Positions 47,121 to 59,380 of a DNA stretch of 64,000 nt are shown one piece after another; the first letter of the stretch is position 1, and each line of letters begins with the position of its first letter. The translations under genes were made by a program, and so were the position numbers. The notes beneath the pieces are model-generated. The model had not been told where the DNA came from. It was given only the letters and a program-made list of their open reading frames with translations, and did no database searches. This stretch comes from Balaenoptera acutorostrata (taxonomy: Eukaryota; Chordata; Mammalia; Artiodactyla; Balaenopteridae), in contig NC_080064.1 of assembly GCF_949987535.1 (NCBI RefSeq), positions 131,282,708 to 131,346,707 on the forward strand, in the 5' to 3' direction.

Positions 47121-48769
47121 AGCCAAGATCTTCCTACTCCACTGTCTCAGATCAGCTCAGATCCGAATTTTGAACGCCGCTCCGGTCAGCAGCTACCTCT
47201 GGGAACCTTTTTCGGTTTTAAATGACATCTATAGATTTTCAACGATGAGGATCTCTAGACCCATTTGATTTTTCTTTTAAAAGATGTGTTTCTTTTACAG
47301 TTCCTCTCCCATATCCTGTTTACCTGCTCCCTCCTTCAGCAGGGCCGACAGTCAAAGCAGACCTCCAGCTCCTGGAGAACCCCTCTCCTTCGCGGGGGCC
47401 CAGGGACGCGGGTACGAGGAAGTTGCAAATCCGTGCGCGCCTGTGCGTGCGCGGCGAACCCCGCGTGCCTCTCGCTCCTGGCGGTGAGGACTTTCAATGG
47501 CTCTGAGAATATGTATTTATTTTTTACCCTTTAGGAGAGATGGAGTCAGCAAAAGCCATAAGAAGTACAATTTTTAGGAATCGGGGGAGTGTATTTGTAG
47601 AAAAGGATATAAGGCTTTTTTTGTTGTTGTTGTTGTCCCCCTGAGAGTGGATAAGGGGCCAACTCCCTGTTGCCACTTCGTGTCCAAACATTTACAGAAC
47701 TACCTGTGATTGCGGGCCATTGTAATCCGATTGGACGCTCTTTGTCGAATTCCGGGTTTTAATTTGATGCGGGGCGAGTGCCACTCTCATAGTTTTGGTA
47801 CATTTTAACTCCCTTTTCAACAATTCAAAGGAGATGCATATGTCAACAGCATTATTATTTATCCACAAGAATTTAGATTCTTGTAAAATCAAATAGTTTG
47901 GTGAGCAGGCTAACAGCACTCAGTTAAAAACCAACCATCTCAAAAAGTAATAATAATATCAACAAACTGCCACGAACTCCTTTTCTCTAAATGCTGTTTG
48001 TTATTAAATCAGTAAATGCGGAGAAACATTGCTGAGACGTCTGAGGAGGGACAGTCATCGGTGTTTCAGGGTCAGTGGGTTTGTTTTCCAAACAAACGTA
48101 AGTTTTTGAGTAAGGAGTCTCCACCGTGGTCTGAATATTAGTAGATTCTTGGCATTGTCATTTGTCTAATTTAGTGAGGCAGCCTCAAGGAAGTAGTCGT
48201 ACAGAGAATTATGGCCTATGAATTTTAGGTTTAAGACAAAAAAAAACCCCACTACATTTCACTTGTCCTGGAAGCACTTTTCTTGATGAAAAAATATCTG
48301 GGAAGCCGATTACAGGGGCAAGCAACTTCAGGGGAGGGGAGGGGAACAAAGGCACAAATGGTGGTGGGTTGGGGAAATTTTATGAAAGAAAATAAAGAAA
48401 ACACGTCAGAACAAATCAATTCCAAACACAAGTGACTTCTCAGAAGAGTCTGAGTGCAACTAGAATCAAGGATTCTGCTGTTCCCGGAGTTCTCAAATAC
48501 AGGAATTTATATAGGTCTGAGTTAGGACCAGAATGCAGTTCTCGGGCACTGGATAGCCGTCGCTTTGCTGCACCACGTAATGAGGGAGCTGTAATTCCCA
48601 AGAACTTTGGGCCTCATTTTTGCCATTATTGATTTCCCCAGACTCAGCTCCAAATGAGGAATGCATTTGAAAAATGTGTATTAATTTGAATCCCCAAGAC
48701 CCGAGTTATAAGAAAGAACAAGGACAGGTCCTCTGGTTCCTATTTTGTCTACTTTCAAGGAGTTATTTG
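47121..48769 (+). other. PRRX1: PRRX1 intron 1, unique sequence
   Basis: No nameable repeat apart from a short (GTT)n at about 47621-47635. A small CpG cluster lies at 47390-47480. No exon recognised. Confidence 0.5.
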
Positions 48770-49310
48770 CAAGCGATTGGAAATGCTCTTAACTGCCGGA
48801 TGAGGAGAGACTATACCGAAACTCTCGTGCAGGAATGGCGGTCGCACCCGGCCAGAACTGCAGGCTCTCTTCGACGCTCATCTATTTGGGGGAAGAGGGG
48901 CGGGAGACGTGGGGGAGGGAGTAGATTGGGCGAGGGAGAATTAATTCAGTAATTCAGTGAAGAATTTTAACTTGTAAAATAGAGACACAGTATCTTAGAT
49001 TTTAATGTTCTCCATCTCTGCTGGCCGGGACGAAGATGCGAAAACCGCCACCCCACCTCCGCCCTTTTCCTCCCAGTTCCAGGGGCGCTGGGGCGCAGCT
49101 CTCGGCGAGGTGGAACGCACTCGCGAGCCTTGCCAGACGCACCTCTCCTTGCTCTCTCTCGCCGAAAGGGGGCGCATTCCTCCCAGGTCGGGGCTGGAAC
49201 TTAACCCCGGCCCTCAAAAACCCTTGGACTCCCGCAGGAGAGAGAGACGTGCTGGAAGACCCCTCTACACAGGTAGCAAAAGATGGGAAATATCAATAGC
49301 GTGAAGTCAC
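48770..49310. promoter_or_regulatory. Intronic CpG-rich block about 7 kb downstream of exon 1
   Basis: CpG density rises at 48830-48930 and again at 49020-49250 ('GCGCTGGGGCGCAG', 'CGCCGAAAGGGGGCGC'). Overlapping frames here are compositional. Confidence 0.45.
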
Positions 49311-51179
49311 TGCGGGGACTGCGTAAATATACGCTACACATGCGTTTTAACGGAAACATGGAAACAGCTGGTAGGCTTTGTGCCTTCCTCTACTTTGAAA
49401 TGAGGGTGGTCAGTATTCCAGGGTTAGCAGGCAGGGACGGGAGGAGAGTGGTACTAGATGACCCTGGATAGGTGGGTGCTAGGGCTGATGCCTGGGTTCC
49501 AATGGGAAGGAGAAGGTTTGTCCTTATGGAGGTGGGTGAGACATTTCTGTAGATGAACTCCAAGTATTTAAAGAAAGAGGGGCAGTTCTGAGAGACGGAG
49601 AGCTGGCAGTAGTAGTGAGATGCTGCAAAACTGCCACAGAAACCCTCATAGTACCTGAAGTCCTTGGATAGGGCAGAGCGTTGGCCACCTTAGAGTTAGG
49701 CCCTAGGGTTAGGGTAAGCCTCTTCCCCTCAAAGGAAGAGAAATAGCTGCCCCCGCCGTCTTTTGTGTGCCTGCAACTTGGGCACTCACAACCATTTCCA
49801 ACCCCTGAATCTGACTCCTGGCCTCCACTGATCCTCCCTTTTTGGGCAAGAGTTTCAAGAGACTTACAGGACAGATGAGGATACACCCTTGTACATCTTG
49901 GGATCTTCTACTTCTCTCTTGGTCTGTTTCTCACCCTGACATTGGAGGGTCAACAGGACAAGGCAATGCTGGGAACAACAAACGGACAGAATGAATATTT
50001 TGTCTTCTTAGCATCGATGGTAGTTTATACATACCTTCCAAGATAATCTTGAGCTTGGGTGTTCACTAGAAACAGAAGCATGAGGCCAGAACTGGAAGGG
50101 AAATTGCTTTCCCACAAACGTTTGTCTGAGAGTAAGAACATTCACCCCATTCACTTAATTTCTCATCATCAGTCATGTCATTATATTTTAAGGGACCTCG
50201 CAGTGCTGGAAGGTGGTGTAGTTATAAATAAGCATAAAAACAGATGGGTACTCTTCCAGTACTCTGAATATACGTGCGGAGGCCAAATCTCTTTAAAGAT
50301 GATTGAGATATACAACTTAAAGGCCAAGGGGCTCAACTCAATCAAAATTTGAGCCAGGAAATGCTAAGTTCAATCAGCTTGACTATGGGCAAAGTGAAAG
50401 GCCTAGCCAGCACTTCAGATATATACAGAGAACATGTTTTCTCAAGTTGCCGTTGTATTTATCTACACAAATTCATGGTAGTCTGCAAAGGTCTTGGTAG
50501 AATTGGCTTGGGTCTGTTGAGTGATAGGGAGTCAGTGTTCCAGCCTTCTGAGCTTGTCCACCATCCTTTTCTTCTTTGCATTCATTTCCTGTGCCCCAAC
50601 TGGCTGTCCAAGATCTGTGTGCTGTGGAGAAAACTGATGCTAGAGGCCACAGAAGCCTCTTAAATGCTGTTCTAGAATCCTCAGAAAAGGAGAAGGCTTT
50701 TGATCAAAATATGTAATGTACTAGGTATTTTCATGTATTTGTCCTCTCTGATGATTCATTTTATAATAGCCGGTTAGAGACTTCTTGGGGATTGAGGTTT
50801 GGGAAACTGGTTACTATTCTGCTTCTTTTTCAAGTAACTCATAAATATATGAAGTTGAAAGTTCTAGTGGAAACAGGCATTGAATCTAACTCTTTATACC
50901 TGGACACTGACATACATCAACATTAATCCAAACTGGGAGGTGACACTAAATAATTATGTACATTGTGACTTTTCTTTCCATTTTCTACCAGTGCTACTTC
51001 CCTAAATACTGGTCTGGATTACAGCAGTCACACACCACTGGGACAGGTGCCAAACTGTTGTCTGTGCTCAGTAAATGCTTATTAAGTGATAGAATGAGCT
51101 CCCTAAGTTTAGTGGATACCCTTTCTAACCTAGCATAAGTACTAAGCCCCCTCCCCTCCTCTTCCCACTCTAAACCCTT
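49311..51179 (+). other. PRRX1: PRRX1 intron 1, unique sequence
   Basis: No clear transposon except a possible decayed antisense MIR at about 50700-50800. No exon recognised. Confidence 0.5.
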
Positions 51180-52160
51180 TGCCTTGGAGATCTCCTCTAG
51201 GCTCACCATTTTAGTAACCATCTATATACTAATGACTCCCAGGATATAACTTCAAGGCCCCCCCTTGGAGCTGCAGATCTATATATGCATCTACCTATTG
51301 GACATTTCCATTTGAACAGCACAAAATGCTTCAACCTCAAAAACAACCTAAACATGGCACTAATGAGCTCCTTTTCCCAGTCTGATCCTCTCATAACTTT
51401 TTCTGTTTTCCTATATCAAAACATGTGGGTGCAACACTCAGAAACTTCAGACTCATCCTTGACTCCTTCCTTTATGCCTCTGTCCAATCCAACTCCAAAT
51501 CCCAACAATTTTACCTTCTAAAATCACTTGAATTCATGTCCTTTTTAAATCTTTACGATATCTCACCTGCACTGCTAAGCCAGCCTCCTAACTAATTGGG
51601 TCTGCCTGCATCCATGCTTGTCCTCCTCTGTGTGTACATGATGGCAGAGTGGATATAACAGATCTTCAAAGAATATTGGTTGAATGAATGAGTGAATGCT
51701 AGTGCATTTTTTACAAATATATTTTTAAAAAAATCATGGCTCTCCTCTTCTTTAGAATTCACAATTACTTTTCATTCTTTTCTATCTTAAGACCAAATTT
51801 TGTCCTGTTTTTTTTAAAATCACTCTTTACAATCTATATTTTTATCTCTGCCCCAGCAACCTGCTCATTCACACACACATGCTGATTCGAACCATTCCCC
51901 TGCTTTTCACTAGTATGCCAGTTAGGCTAGTACATGTGCTCTAGTCTCTTTTCTGTGTCTTTGATTCTGATCTGAAATGTACTTGCTCCATGCCTCTTTT
52001 TTGCAAACCCACCCATGCTACCTTTCAAGGTTCTGCTTCCATCACCTCCTTGTGACATCTTCTTTGTCTGCTTCTTTTAGACAAAGCAAATCCCTTTTCT
52101 CAATGCTTACTGTAGAAATAATCAGTTCCTCTACAGGTATTGCTTAATTCTTTTCTAAAT
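51180..52160 (+). mobile_element. L2-type LINE remnants
   Basis: 'CTATATACTAATGACTCCCA' at 51222 corresponds to the decayed L2 reverse-transcriptase YADD region. 'CAGACTCATCCTTGACTCC' near 51448 is another L2 landmark, and 'ATTGGTTGAATGAATGAGTG' near 51675 is an L2 3' terminus. A second fragment follows to about 52160. No frame survives. Confidence 0.65.
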
Positions 52161-52499
52161 ATTTTAAATTGTTAATTTACCTTGAGAATTTTCTTAAGAT
52201 TAGAGACTTTTTTGGGCGGGGTTTATTCCACAGGTGTAGTAAGCAAATAAATCAAATAGATAATTTTAGGGAGGTATTGTATGATTCTTCTGTTTATGCA
52301 ATCTCTAATGCAAGTAATTTTTAAAATATGAGTAATACCAAAGTGCAATACATGCTTATTTTAGAAAATGTATTATTTTACATTAAAAAGTTTAAGTGGG
52401 AAAGTCAACTAAATTTCACCACCCTGAGGTAGACACAGGTAACAGTTAGATGTTAAAGTATTTCTTTTTTATTTTTTACACAATGTTTGTATTAACATT
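52161..52499 (+). other. PRRX1: PRRX1 intron 1, no feature recognised
   Basis: A/T-rich unique sequence between the L2 remnants and the CHR-1 SINE. Confidence 0.5.
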
Positions 52500-52836
52500 T
52501 TTTTTTATAAATTTATTTATTTTTATTTTTGGCTGCGTTGAGTCTTCTTTGCTGCATGCGGGCTTTCTCTAGTTGCGGCGAGCGGGGGCTACTCTTCGTT
52601 GTGGTGTGCAGGCTTCTCATTGCGGTGGCTTCTCTTGTTGTGGAGCGTGGCCTTCAGTAGTTGTGACGCGTGGGCTCAGTAGTTGTGGCTCACGGGCTCT
52701 AGAGCGCAAGCTCAGTAGTTGTGGCACATGGGCTTAATTGCTCCATGGCATTTGGGATCTTCCCAGACCAGGGTTTGTACCTGTGTCCCCTGCATTGGTA
52801 GGCGGATTCTTAACCACTGCGCCACCAGGGAAGCCC
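52500..52836 (-). mobile_element. CHR-1-type SINE, antisense, in PRRX1 intron 1
   Basis: A T-rich tail at the left, 'CTTTCTCTAGTTGCGGCGAG' inside, and the head 'GCGCCACCAGGGAAGCCC' at the right. The flanks 'GTATTAACATTTTT' and 'TGTACAACATTCTT' give an imperfect target-site duplication. The 70-codon minus frame at 52712-52924 overlaps it and is not a gene. Confidence 0.93.
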
Positions 52837-54550
52837 ATGTACAACATTCTTGATGGCTGATTTTTCTTAATTTTTCAAAGACTGTTTCCACCAAATTAAG
52901 AAAACACACACACGTTGAACCCACTCGCTTTCATCAGAAAAGTTAAACAAACACACAAACAACAAACAAAAGTTCTCCAAGAATGATGAGAGCTGTGACA
53001 TCACAGTTATTTCCCAGCGTTCTCAAGTTCCAGTGGGTACATTTCCAGCAGTAAAGACCTTCAGAGTAAACAGTTTCTTTTTCTTTTCTGCTTGTTCTAG
53101 CTGGGAACCTTCCCTAGACATGAGCACATGTCTCCTTTTGAAATTGGAAAAGCCTGCATAATACCTAAAGGACATTCCAAGACCACAGTTGGAGAGCTAC
53201 TGCTCAAAAAAAATCATTTTTACATGATTTAGTAAGAAAAGTGCCACAAAGCAAGTTGAGAAGAAAATATCTTAAGGAACTGAACATTTTCTATTATTGT
53301 AGATCCCTGGATCTTGAATTTTCTTTTATTAAATGTTTTAAGACTCATACATGCTTTTGTAGAAAAAAGAGGAGGAAAATGATACATATTTCTCTGTACC
53401 CTGTAGAATGATGATTGGGTTGGATAGCAACATATTCCAGGACACGGTTGTGTGTTTTGACAGAAGACGAAGCACTTAGAAAAATCAAAGACAATGCATT
53501 TATCCAGATATGAAAGTCTGCAGTCCCCCAGCCCTTATTTAAAGTGATAATTGCAGAGAAAATATAAATTGTTATTATGAAGTCTATGTAAAAATCATTC
53601 CCAGGCAAAATGATGTTGAAACATTTGCCTGATGAATGCAAATATTTTCTTTGGGGAAAGTATTAACAAGTGATATAACATCATGCAGAACAAAATTTTA
53701 AAATTATGAATTAGATATAGCTAAATAATTAATCCTTCTCTTTCTCATGAAAAAGGGGGAACAGGGAGAGTAATCATCATTTTTGAGGATTAAAAATCAC
53801 TCTTCCCCAATAAAAGTTTCTGCAGTTTCCCACATTGCCTAGTTTTAAAGGAGGAAAGAAGGAGAACCACCCAGAGAGCTCTTTGCCTATAACCAGATGT
53901 GCTGTTCAGCTGCTCTAATCCTCAAGTTCGAGGGGAGAACACAGGATGAATCCTTAACACATTTAAGAAATAAAACGTAGTTTGGTTCATTAATCACGAA
54001 ACTGAAATCTGCAGTTTCGCTGCATATATTTCAAAGGCTGAATCCCTTTTGACAAGAGAAGAAGAAAATAATATCACTGCATGTTTGACTGTTATTGAGT
54101 CTGTTCTAGCTTCCCTCAGGGAAGAAGAGACTTTTCCGCGTGTGATCATTTTTTACTCAGAATATATGAAGTGTTATTTAAATTTATGTATTTTTTCCCT
54201 TACCCTAACATTCTTCTTTCTCAGGGTGATGAGAATATCTGTTGTCTGCACTGTTTTGGATTTTTCTTTTGTGTGTGTGTGTGTGTTTGAAGATTCAGGG
54301 CTACCTTGAACAGCCAGGAAATTCCAGCTGTGCTTGGGTAGGCCTTAAAAGTACAATTGTTTAAACTGAATTAATATACTCAGGCTGCTGGTTTGCTTAA
54401 TTCTTTTCCCTTATTACTTGTATAAATTGATGACTTACTTGTCTTAAAAGATTAATAACATTAATAAGAGGAATGATAAAGTGAGATAAAATGTGAAACT
54501 GCTTCACAAACTCTAAGAACATGTGCCACTGATTATGTTTTATAAAGGCA
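52837..54550 (+). other. PRRX1: PRRX1 intron 1, unique sequence
   Basis: No nameable transposon. Contains the IRF-like inverted repeat at 53997-54019 (listed) and a short (GT)n at about 54271-54286. The plus frame 54049-54309 runs into that microsatellite and is chance. Confidence 0.5.
53997..54019. promoter_or_regulatory. Inverted repeat with interferon-response-type motif
   Basis: Arms CGAAACTG (53997-54004) and CAGTTTCG (54012-54019) are exact inverse complements around a 7-base spacer. GAAACTGAAA at 53998-54007 fits the IRF/ISRE consensus GAAANNGAAA. Function is unproven. Confidence 0.45.
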
Positions 54551-54559
54551 ATTCTAAGA

Positions 54560-54700
54560 AGCAGGTAGGGGTAGCATAATTATTTTTATGTTACAGATAA
54601 GAAAACTGTGGCTTGGAGAATTTTAGTGAGCTACTGTTGAGTGACTTGAATCTTGATCAGGAATCTCTTCTGATCCCATTTTAATTTTTGTCATTGTATC
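54560..54700 (-). mobile_element. MIR-like fragment, antisense
   Basis: 'ATTTTTATGTTACAGATAAG' then 'AAAACTGTGGCTTGGAGAA' follow the antisense MIR core. Diverged. Confidence 0.55.
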
Positions 54701-55099
54701 CCACCACCTTTGATGTCAACCGGATTCTTTTAGATACATTATTATCTAGAGAAACAACACTGAGTTAGGAAGAGGGACCCCAGCATGCCACTTCATGACA
54801 CACTGCCATGCTGCACAAATCTCTTTTAATTCCTCTGGCTCTTATTCTTCGTTATAAACTGGGCATATAACTTCATTATAAACTGTGCCTATCTTCCTCA
54901 TGGGAATGTAGCAGGCCAAAAAGATATTGCATTTTTGAAAATATTTGAGAAATAAAGGGCTAAATTTATGTACATTAGTATACCATAAGGAATCAAATGG
55001 AGGCTTTTCTAAATTAAGTTATCAAATAAAGATCAAAAACAAGAATGTATTTCAATACATTTATATCCAATTCTCAAAAGCAAGAATACTTAATTTAGA
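54701..55099 (+). other. PRRX1: PRRX1 intron 1, no feature recognised
   Basis: Unique sequence with no repeat or motif that I can defend. Confidence 0.45.
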
Positions 55100-55290
55100 T
55101 TTAGGGGCACTAGGAGGTTCAAAGCATTTTACTTTGTTTTTAGACAAATCCATGTTAAATGATGGGTCTGCAATTTACTTACTGGTTGACTTTAGACAAG
55201 TCTCTGGGTCTTGATTTTCTCATCTAAAAAACTGACACATTAATATCTATCACACAGGTTTATTGTTTGGAATGATGAGATGATGTAAAC
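55100..55290 (+). mobile_element. MIR-like fragment
   Basis: 'GGGTCTGCAATTTACTTACT', 'GACTTTAGACAAGTCTCTGG' and 'GATTTTCTCATCTAAAAAAC' follow the sense MIR order. Confidence 0.6.
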
Positions 55291-56727
55291 AAAGACCCTG
55301 AATGCTTGCCCTTTCCCTGTTCTCCAATTCTACAACCTCTCTGACAAGTTCAGGCTCAGTTATGTATTCAATATGGTTTCCCAATCCATGCTGGAGGTCA
55401 TTTAATGTCACTGAAATTAGGAATATTCCCATCCTCCAAAAGTCACAGTCTTACAGCATGTCACTTACCAAGTGACCTGGGAGACATCCATTTTTGATCT
55501 ACAGTTCAGAGCTGATGCCTTAGGATTTTTAATAACACTCCTAAGACCACACCATAAGTTCCTGGCAGAGCCAGGAGTCTGGCTCAGATGTTCCTGACTA
55601 CGGTCATCTCTTTCAGGCCACCCTCCCCTTCTTTAGCATGAAACAGTATTGCACATCTTTTTAAACTTTGAGATGGGACCAACCTTTCATATTTCCACGT
55701 GCTTCATCCATCACTGCAGACTTTATTGTGACTGAAGAAGACAAACACCCACCCCCAATTTAGACACTGAATTTAATGGAGAATATATGACATATGCTTA
55801 GGCTACCAGCTGTCAAGACTTCTTATCCCAGACCTGACACAGCCAGTAAGTTTCCAGGAGACCAATCACGTTAAATTTTCTCTGTAGTACAATATCTCTA
55901 ACATAGCACTGTCATACCACTCCTCTGAGATTTCTGCGGGGTTTACTTAATTTTTTTGTACATGAATAATACTAAGTTAAATGTGATTATATATAAAGTT
56001 GCCATTCTTTTGCCAACTTAGATTTCCTAACCAGTTGAGTAAGATAAACATTCTGTTCTCAGTTTGATACGTGACCTGCTTTCATATGTATGGCTTTGAA
56101 ATCTGATAAACCTGGAAGACATACAGACTGCATTTCTATATCATGAAGCATCCAGGACTCTTTATTTTTTCTTTTTGCCAAGCAATTAACGATTAAATCT
56201 CCCTGGCATTTTTCTGTAATAGAACAGCATGGCTAATGCTTGTGCATGTGGAGAAAATGGGTCACTGTGGGTGAGGCACTTTGAAGACGGTTTATTGCAG
56301 GACGTGTGCTAGCTGTCTAGAGAAGCAGGGTACCATGTACCTTCTGCACATGATAGATGAGAGGCAGATCATCTCTTAAACATGCTCAGTGGGTATTAGT
56401 CAGAGATTAGGAGCACAGCTTTGTTGGGAATATCAGTTCCAACATATGGAAAAGTGTTTGTGTGTTTGCTAAAAATGCTTTGTGCGCTTTACAGTGTTAC
56501 GTAGTCTCTAATTGGGGGTGTAGATAACCGGGTTACTGCTTTCCTTTAGGGAACATGGAGTCCTTCCTCATCCAGGAAAATTATCCTTTGGTCCTTATAT
56601 TCTTCCTTTCTTTCTCCTATATACATCTCTCCCATGTGCAGTTCATTTCTAATGATTTAGAGAAAAAGGATAAAGAGAAATAACAGGTAATCTGATTCTT
56701 TCTCTAATGCACTTGCAATCTAATCCT
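55291..56727 (+). other. PRRX1: PRRX1 intron 1, no feature recognised
   Basis: Unique sequence. No exon, RNA gene or nameable repeat. Confidence 0.5.
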
Positions 56728-56894
56728 GTGTATCTTAAAGTGTGATCCCTAACTCACCCGCATGCATCAGAAAGAAGAGTCTTAAAATGCAGATTCCAAG
56801 GCCCCACCCACACCCAGTGAATCAGAATCTACGAATCATGTGCATTCTAAATATCCTGGATGATTTTTATATACCGCAAAGTTTGAAAACACTG
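56728..56894 (+). mobile_element. MER5A-like hAT-Charlie DNA transposon remnant
   Basis: 'TTAAAATGCAGATTCCAAGG', 'CCCCACCCACACCCAGTGAA', 'TCAGAATCTACGAATCATG' and the end 'AAAGTTTGAAAACACTG' follow the MER5A consensus. Non-autonomous, with no coding capacity. Confidence 0.78.
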
Positions 56895-56994
56895 ATGTAC
56901 ACCACTTTCTCTCATAGTAATTGGTATTGAATGATGTTTCTTTGTGACATCCACTGTGTTTTATGTGTTCCATTGTTATTTAACTCTCCCTAAG

Positions 56995-57150
56995 TGTCAA
57001 TCTTATCTTTTCCACCAGGTGTATAAAGTTTTGAAGACAAGGGCAAAGAGGCAGGTATTTTATAACTTCAGAGTGCTTATCACGGTGCTTTTCATGTCGT
57101 AGATGGCTTAATAAAAAGCAGTTATTAAATAAATGAATGCATGAACAAAG
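56995..57150 (+). mobile_element. L2-like LINE 3' end fragment
   Basis: 'GAAGACAAGGGCAAAGAGGC', then 'GAGTGCTTATCACGGTGCTT', then 'TAAATAAATGAATGCATGAA' fit the L2 3' terminus. Confidence 0.6.
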
Positions 57151-58684
57151 TGGGAGATAAAAAGAGCACACATAAAGCACTCACTAGGTGCCTGGCACTG
57201 TTTTAAATCTTCACGTAAAACAAAGAAAAACAGTTTGAGGCAATTATTGGGGGTTGTAAAAATCCTATGATAAATTTTCAGTGATTGTTATCTCAGCTCT
57301 TCTTCTAGAAGAAAAATGTTAAAGAAGGAGCAATCTATCACACAGATACTAATATTTGCAATTTCACTTTAGTTTTAAGTAAGTTTTAAGATGAAAGCAT
57401 GCCACATTTAGGAAGTTATAGTTCAGTATTTTGTATAATTTTTTTTTTTTACAAAGTCCTTTCTTTCTGATGGTTGATAAAGTACAGTTTTTCTAATATT
57501 TATGCAATTTTGTGTACTTATCTTCTACATGGTCTGAGAAAGCCAAGTTTTAATTTACCCTTTTTTCAGACATTGACTGTGGGAAGGTTGTATTTTGAAA
57601 TTTCAACATAACTTTTCCAAGTTTGCCATGTTTAGAGACAAATTTATTCCATTAGTGGGCACATACATTAGCTTGGCACATACTAAAGTTACATCTCAAA
57701 TATCTCCTTTTAAGGTGTGTTCTAGGGCTTTTGCCCTAAATGGATTTTTCTGTTAAATATCAGGCTTTGCTTTTTTCTATTGAAGTATATCTAATTCATA
57801 GATTGCTGTTCAAAGAGTGTGGAGGAGATGTGGATAGCCTCTTAAATGACAGACCATTCAGTTAAAAAGCAACTGCATTTAGAAAGGCAGGGTTAGTGTG
57901 ATTTTAGAGAGCTCAGAGGAAGAGAATAAGAAAGGAGGACCTTTGCAGAGATGAGAAGGGGCAAAAACCAAGGGGAAAGGCTTTCCTGGAGTCATATCTG
58001 CAGCAGAGACCACTGCTGAGTTACAGGCCTCTAAGCTCATCTGGGATCCTTTGGTGACCTAAACTTTGCTCTAGTGGTTTATGACATCACTGGCACCCCC
58101 TTAGTGGAATTACAACTTCATAATTTACAGTTAGCTGTTGTTTATTTTATATTTAATCATTTGTGGAGCATACTGGCAGTATGCTCAGGAGAACTATGTG
58201 GTCATGCTCCTGCAAATCTTGTTGTTGCATAATTAAGTACGTAAGAAGTAATTCACCCAGTGTCATAACATCCCATATTTCAGGTCTTGCAGATGCTGGC
58301 CTTGGTTGTGATTGTCCTGAAAGTTAGCCCTACTGACTCACCTTCTCAATGAGTTTTTCTTTGGGCTGAACAGTTACCAAAGACAGCTGGGCTTCCTGGT
58401 TTAAATACAGCTTTCTAAGTAGCAAGCATAATGCTTCCATAGAAAGATAATCCTCTATGTGATATTAACTTCTATAATGTAACTGTAAAATGTGTTTCTA
58501 TTCCTATTAACCCAAAAGAATGTAAAATGTATCCATGATATAACAAAGAAGGTTCTTGAGTTAGCAAAGGGAATTTGGATTAGTCTCTATATTTCTCTGT
58601 GTTTGGCCCTGCGGCTCAGAGATGATACCACTTATCTAATGTCTTTGGATCTTTCGATGGAGGAAGGGAGCTAAGGGAAAGAAA
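57151..58684 (+). other. PRRX1: PRRX1 intron 1, no gene recognised
   Basis: A short antisense MIR-like piece near 57178-57225 ('CTAGGTGCCTGGCACTG') and a hairpin at 58166-58186 (listed). The 60-codon plus frame at 58492-58674 has no motif. Confidence 0.5.
58166..58186. repeat. 21-base perfect hairpin
   Basis: Arms GAGCATACT (58166-58174) and AGTATGCTC (58178-58186) pair perfectly around the loop GGC. Confidence 0.8.
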
Positions 58685-58925
58685 TTAAGATTTATTGAGC
58701 ACTCATCATGACCAGGTACTGTGCTGGGTGATTTATACTACTTAATACTGTTTAAATTTTCACAATAATGCTGAGTGGTAGATATTGTCATGCCCATTTT
58801 ACAAATAGGGTTTTGAGACTCAGAAGGGGCTGAGCAACTTGCCTAAAGCCTCTAAGTTAATCCTGACAAAACCAGAACCTGTCTTGACCCCTCTGGTTAC
58901 CCGTATTCTGTTATCCTATCACTTA
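58685..58925 (-). mobile_element. MIR SINE, antisense
   Basis: 'TTTATTGAGCACTCATCATG', 'GGTACTGTGCTGGGTGATTT' and 'CATGCCCATTTTACAAATAG' give a well-ordered antisense MIR. Confidence 0.85.
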
Positions 58926-59229
58926 TCCTCCAGTGGCTAGAAAAGTGGAAGAAGATGATTGAGTTGAATGGCTTTTCTGTGACGTTTAGTCCGTGGAGCA
59001 CGGGACTCCTGTAACTGTGGTACAGGACTGTTTACTGGGCTTACAAGTTAAAAAATGCAAATAGTCCTTTAGAAAATTACATTTTTGCAAAGAAAACCCC
59101 TCGTGTCACTGCATACTTCAATGACAGTTAAGCAGCAAAGTTGAGGTTAATTACAGGGCTCGGTGAACTTGACTGAAAAGGTAATCTGAAGATAGTACTA
59201 GAGAAGAGATTAGGAGAGCCAGAGAGCTT
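58926..59229 (+). other. PRRX1: PRRX1 intron 1, no feature recognised
   Basis: Unique sequence between two MIR elements. Confidence 0.45.
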
Positions 59230-59380
59230 TCCTCAAGATAAGGACTTGATTTTGATCATGGCTCTGACCTTGAACATGCCACCCAGCCCCTCTGAGCTAT
59301 AATCCTCTCAAATAGAAAGCATACCAGTATAGTTTTTACAAGTCCATTGAAGATTAAATCAGGTATATATGGATCTTCTT
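59230..59380 (+). mobile_element. MIR-like fragment
   Basis: 'CATGGCTCTGACCTTGAACA' and 'CATTGAAGATTAAATCAGG' resemble the sense MIR core. Diverged. Confidence 0.5.

Noticed and set aside
49162..49175. CTCF-like core CCGAAAGGGGGCGC
   Set aside because: At least two positions deviate from the CTCF core in a CpG-rich setting, so it is too weak to call.
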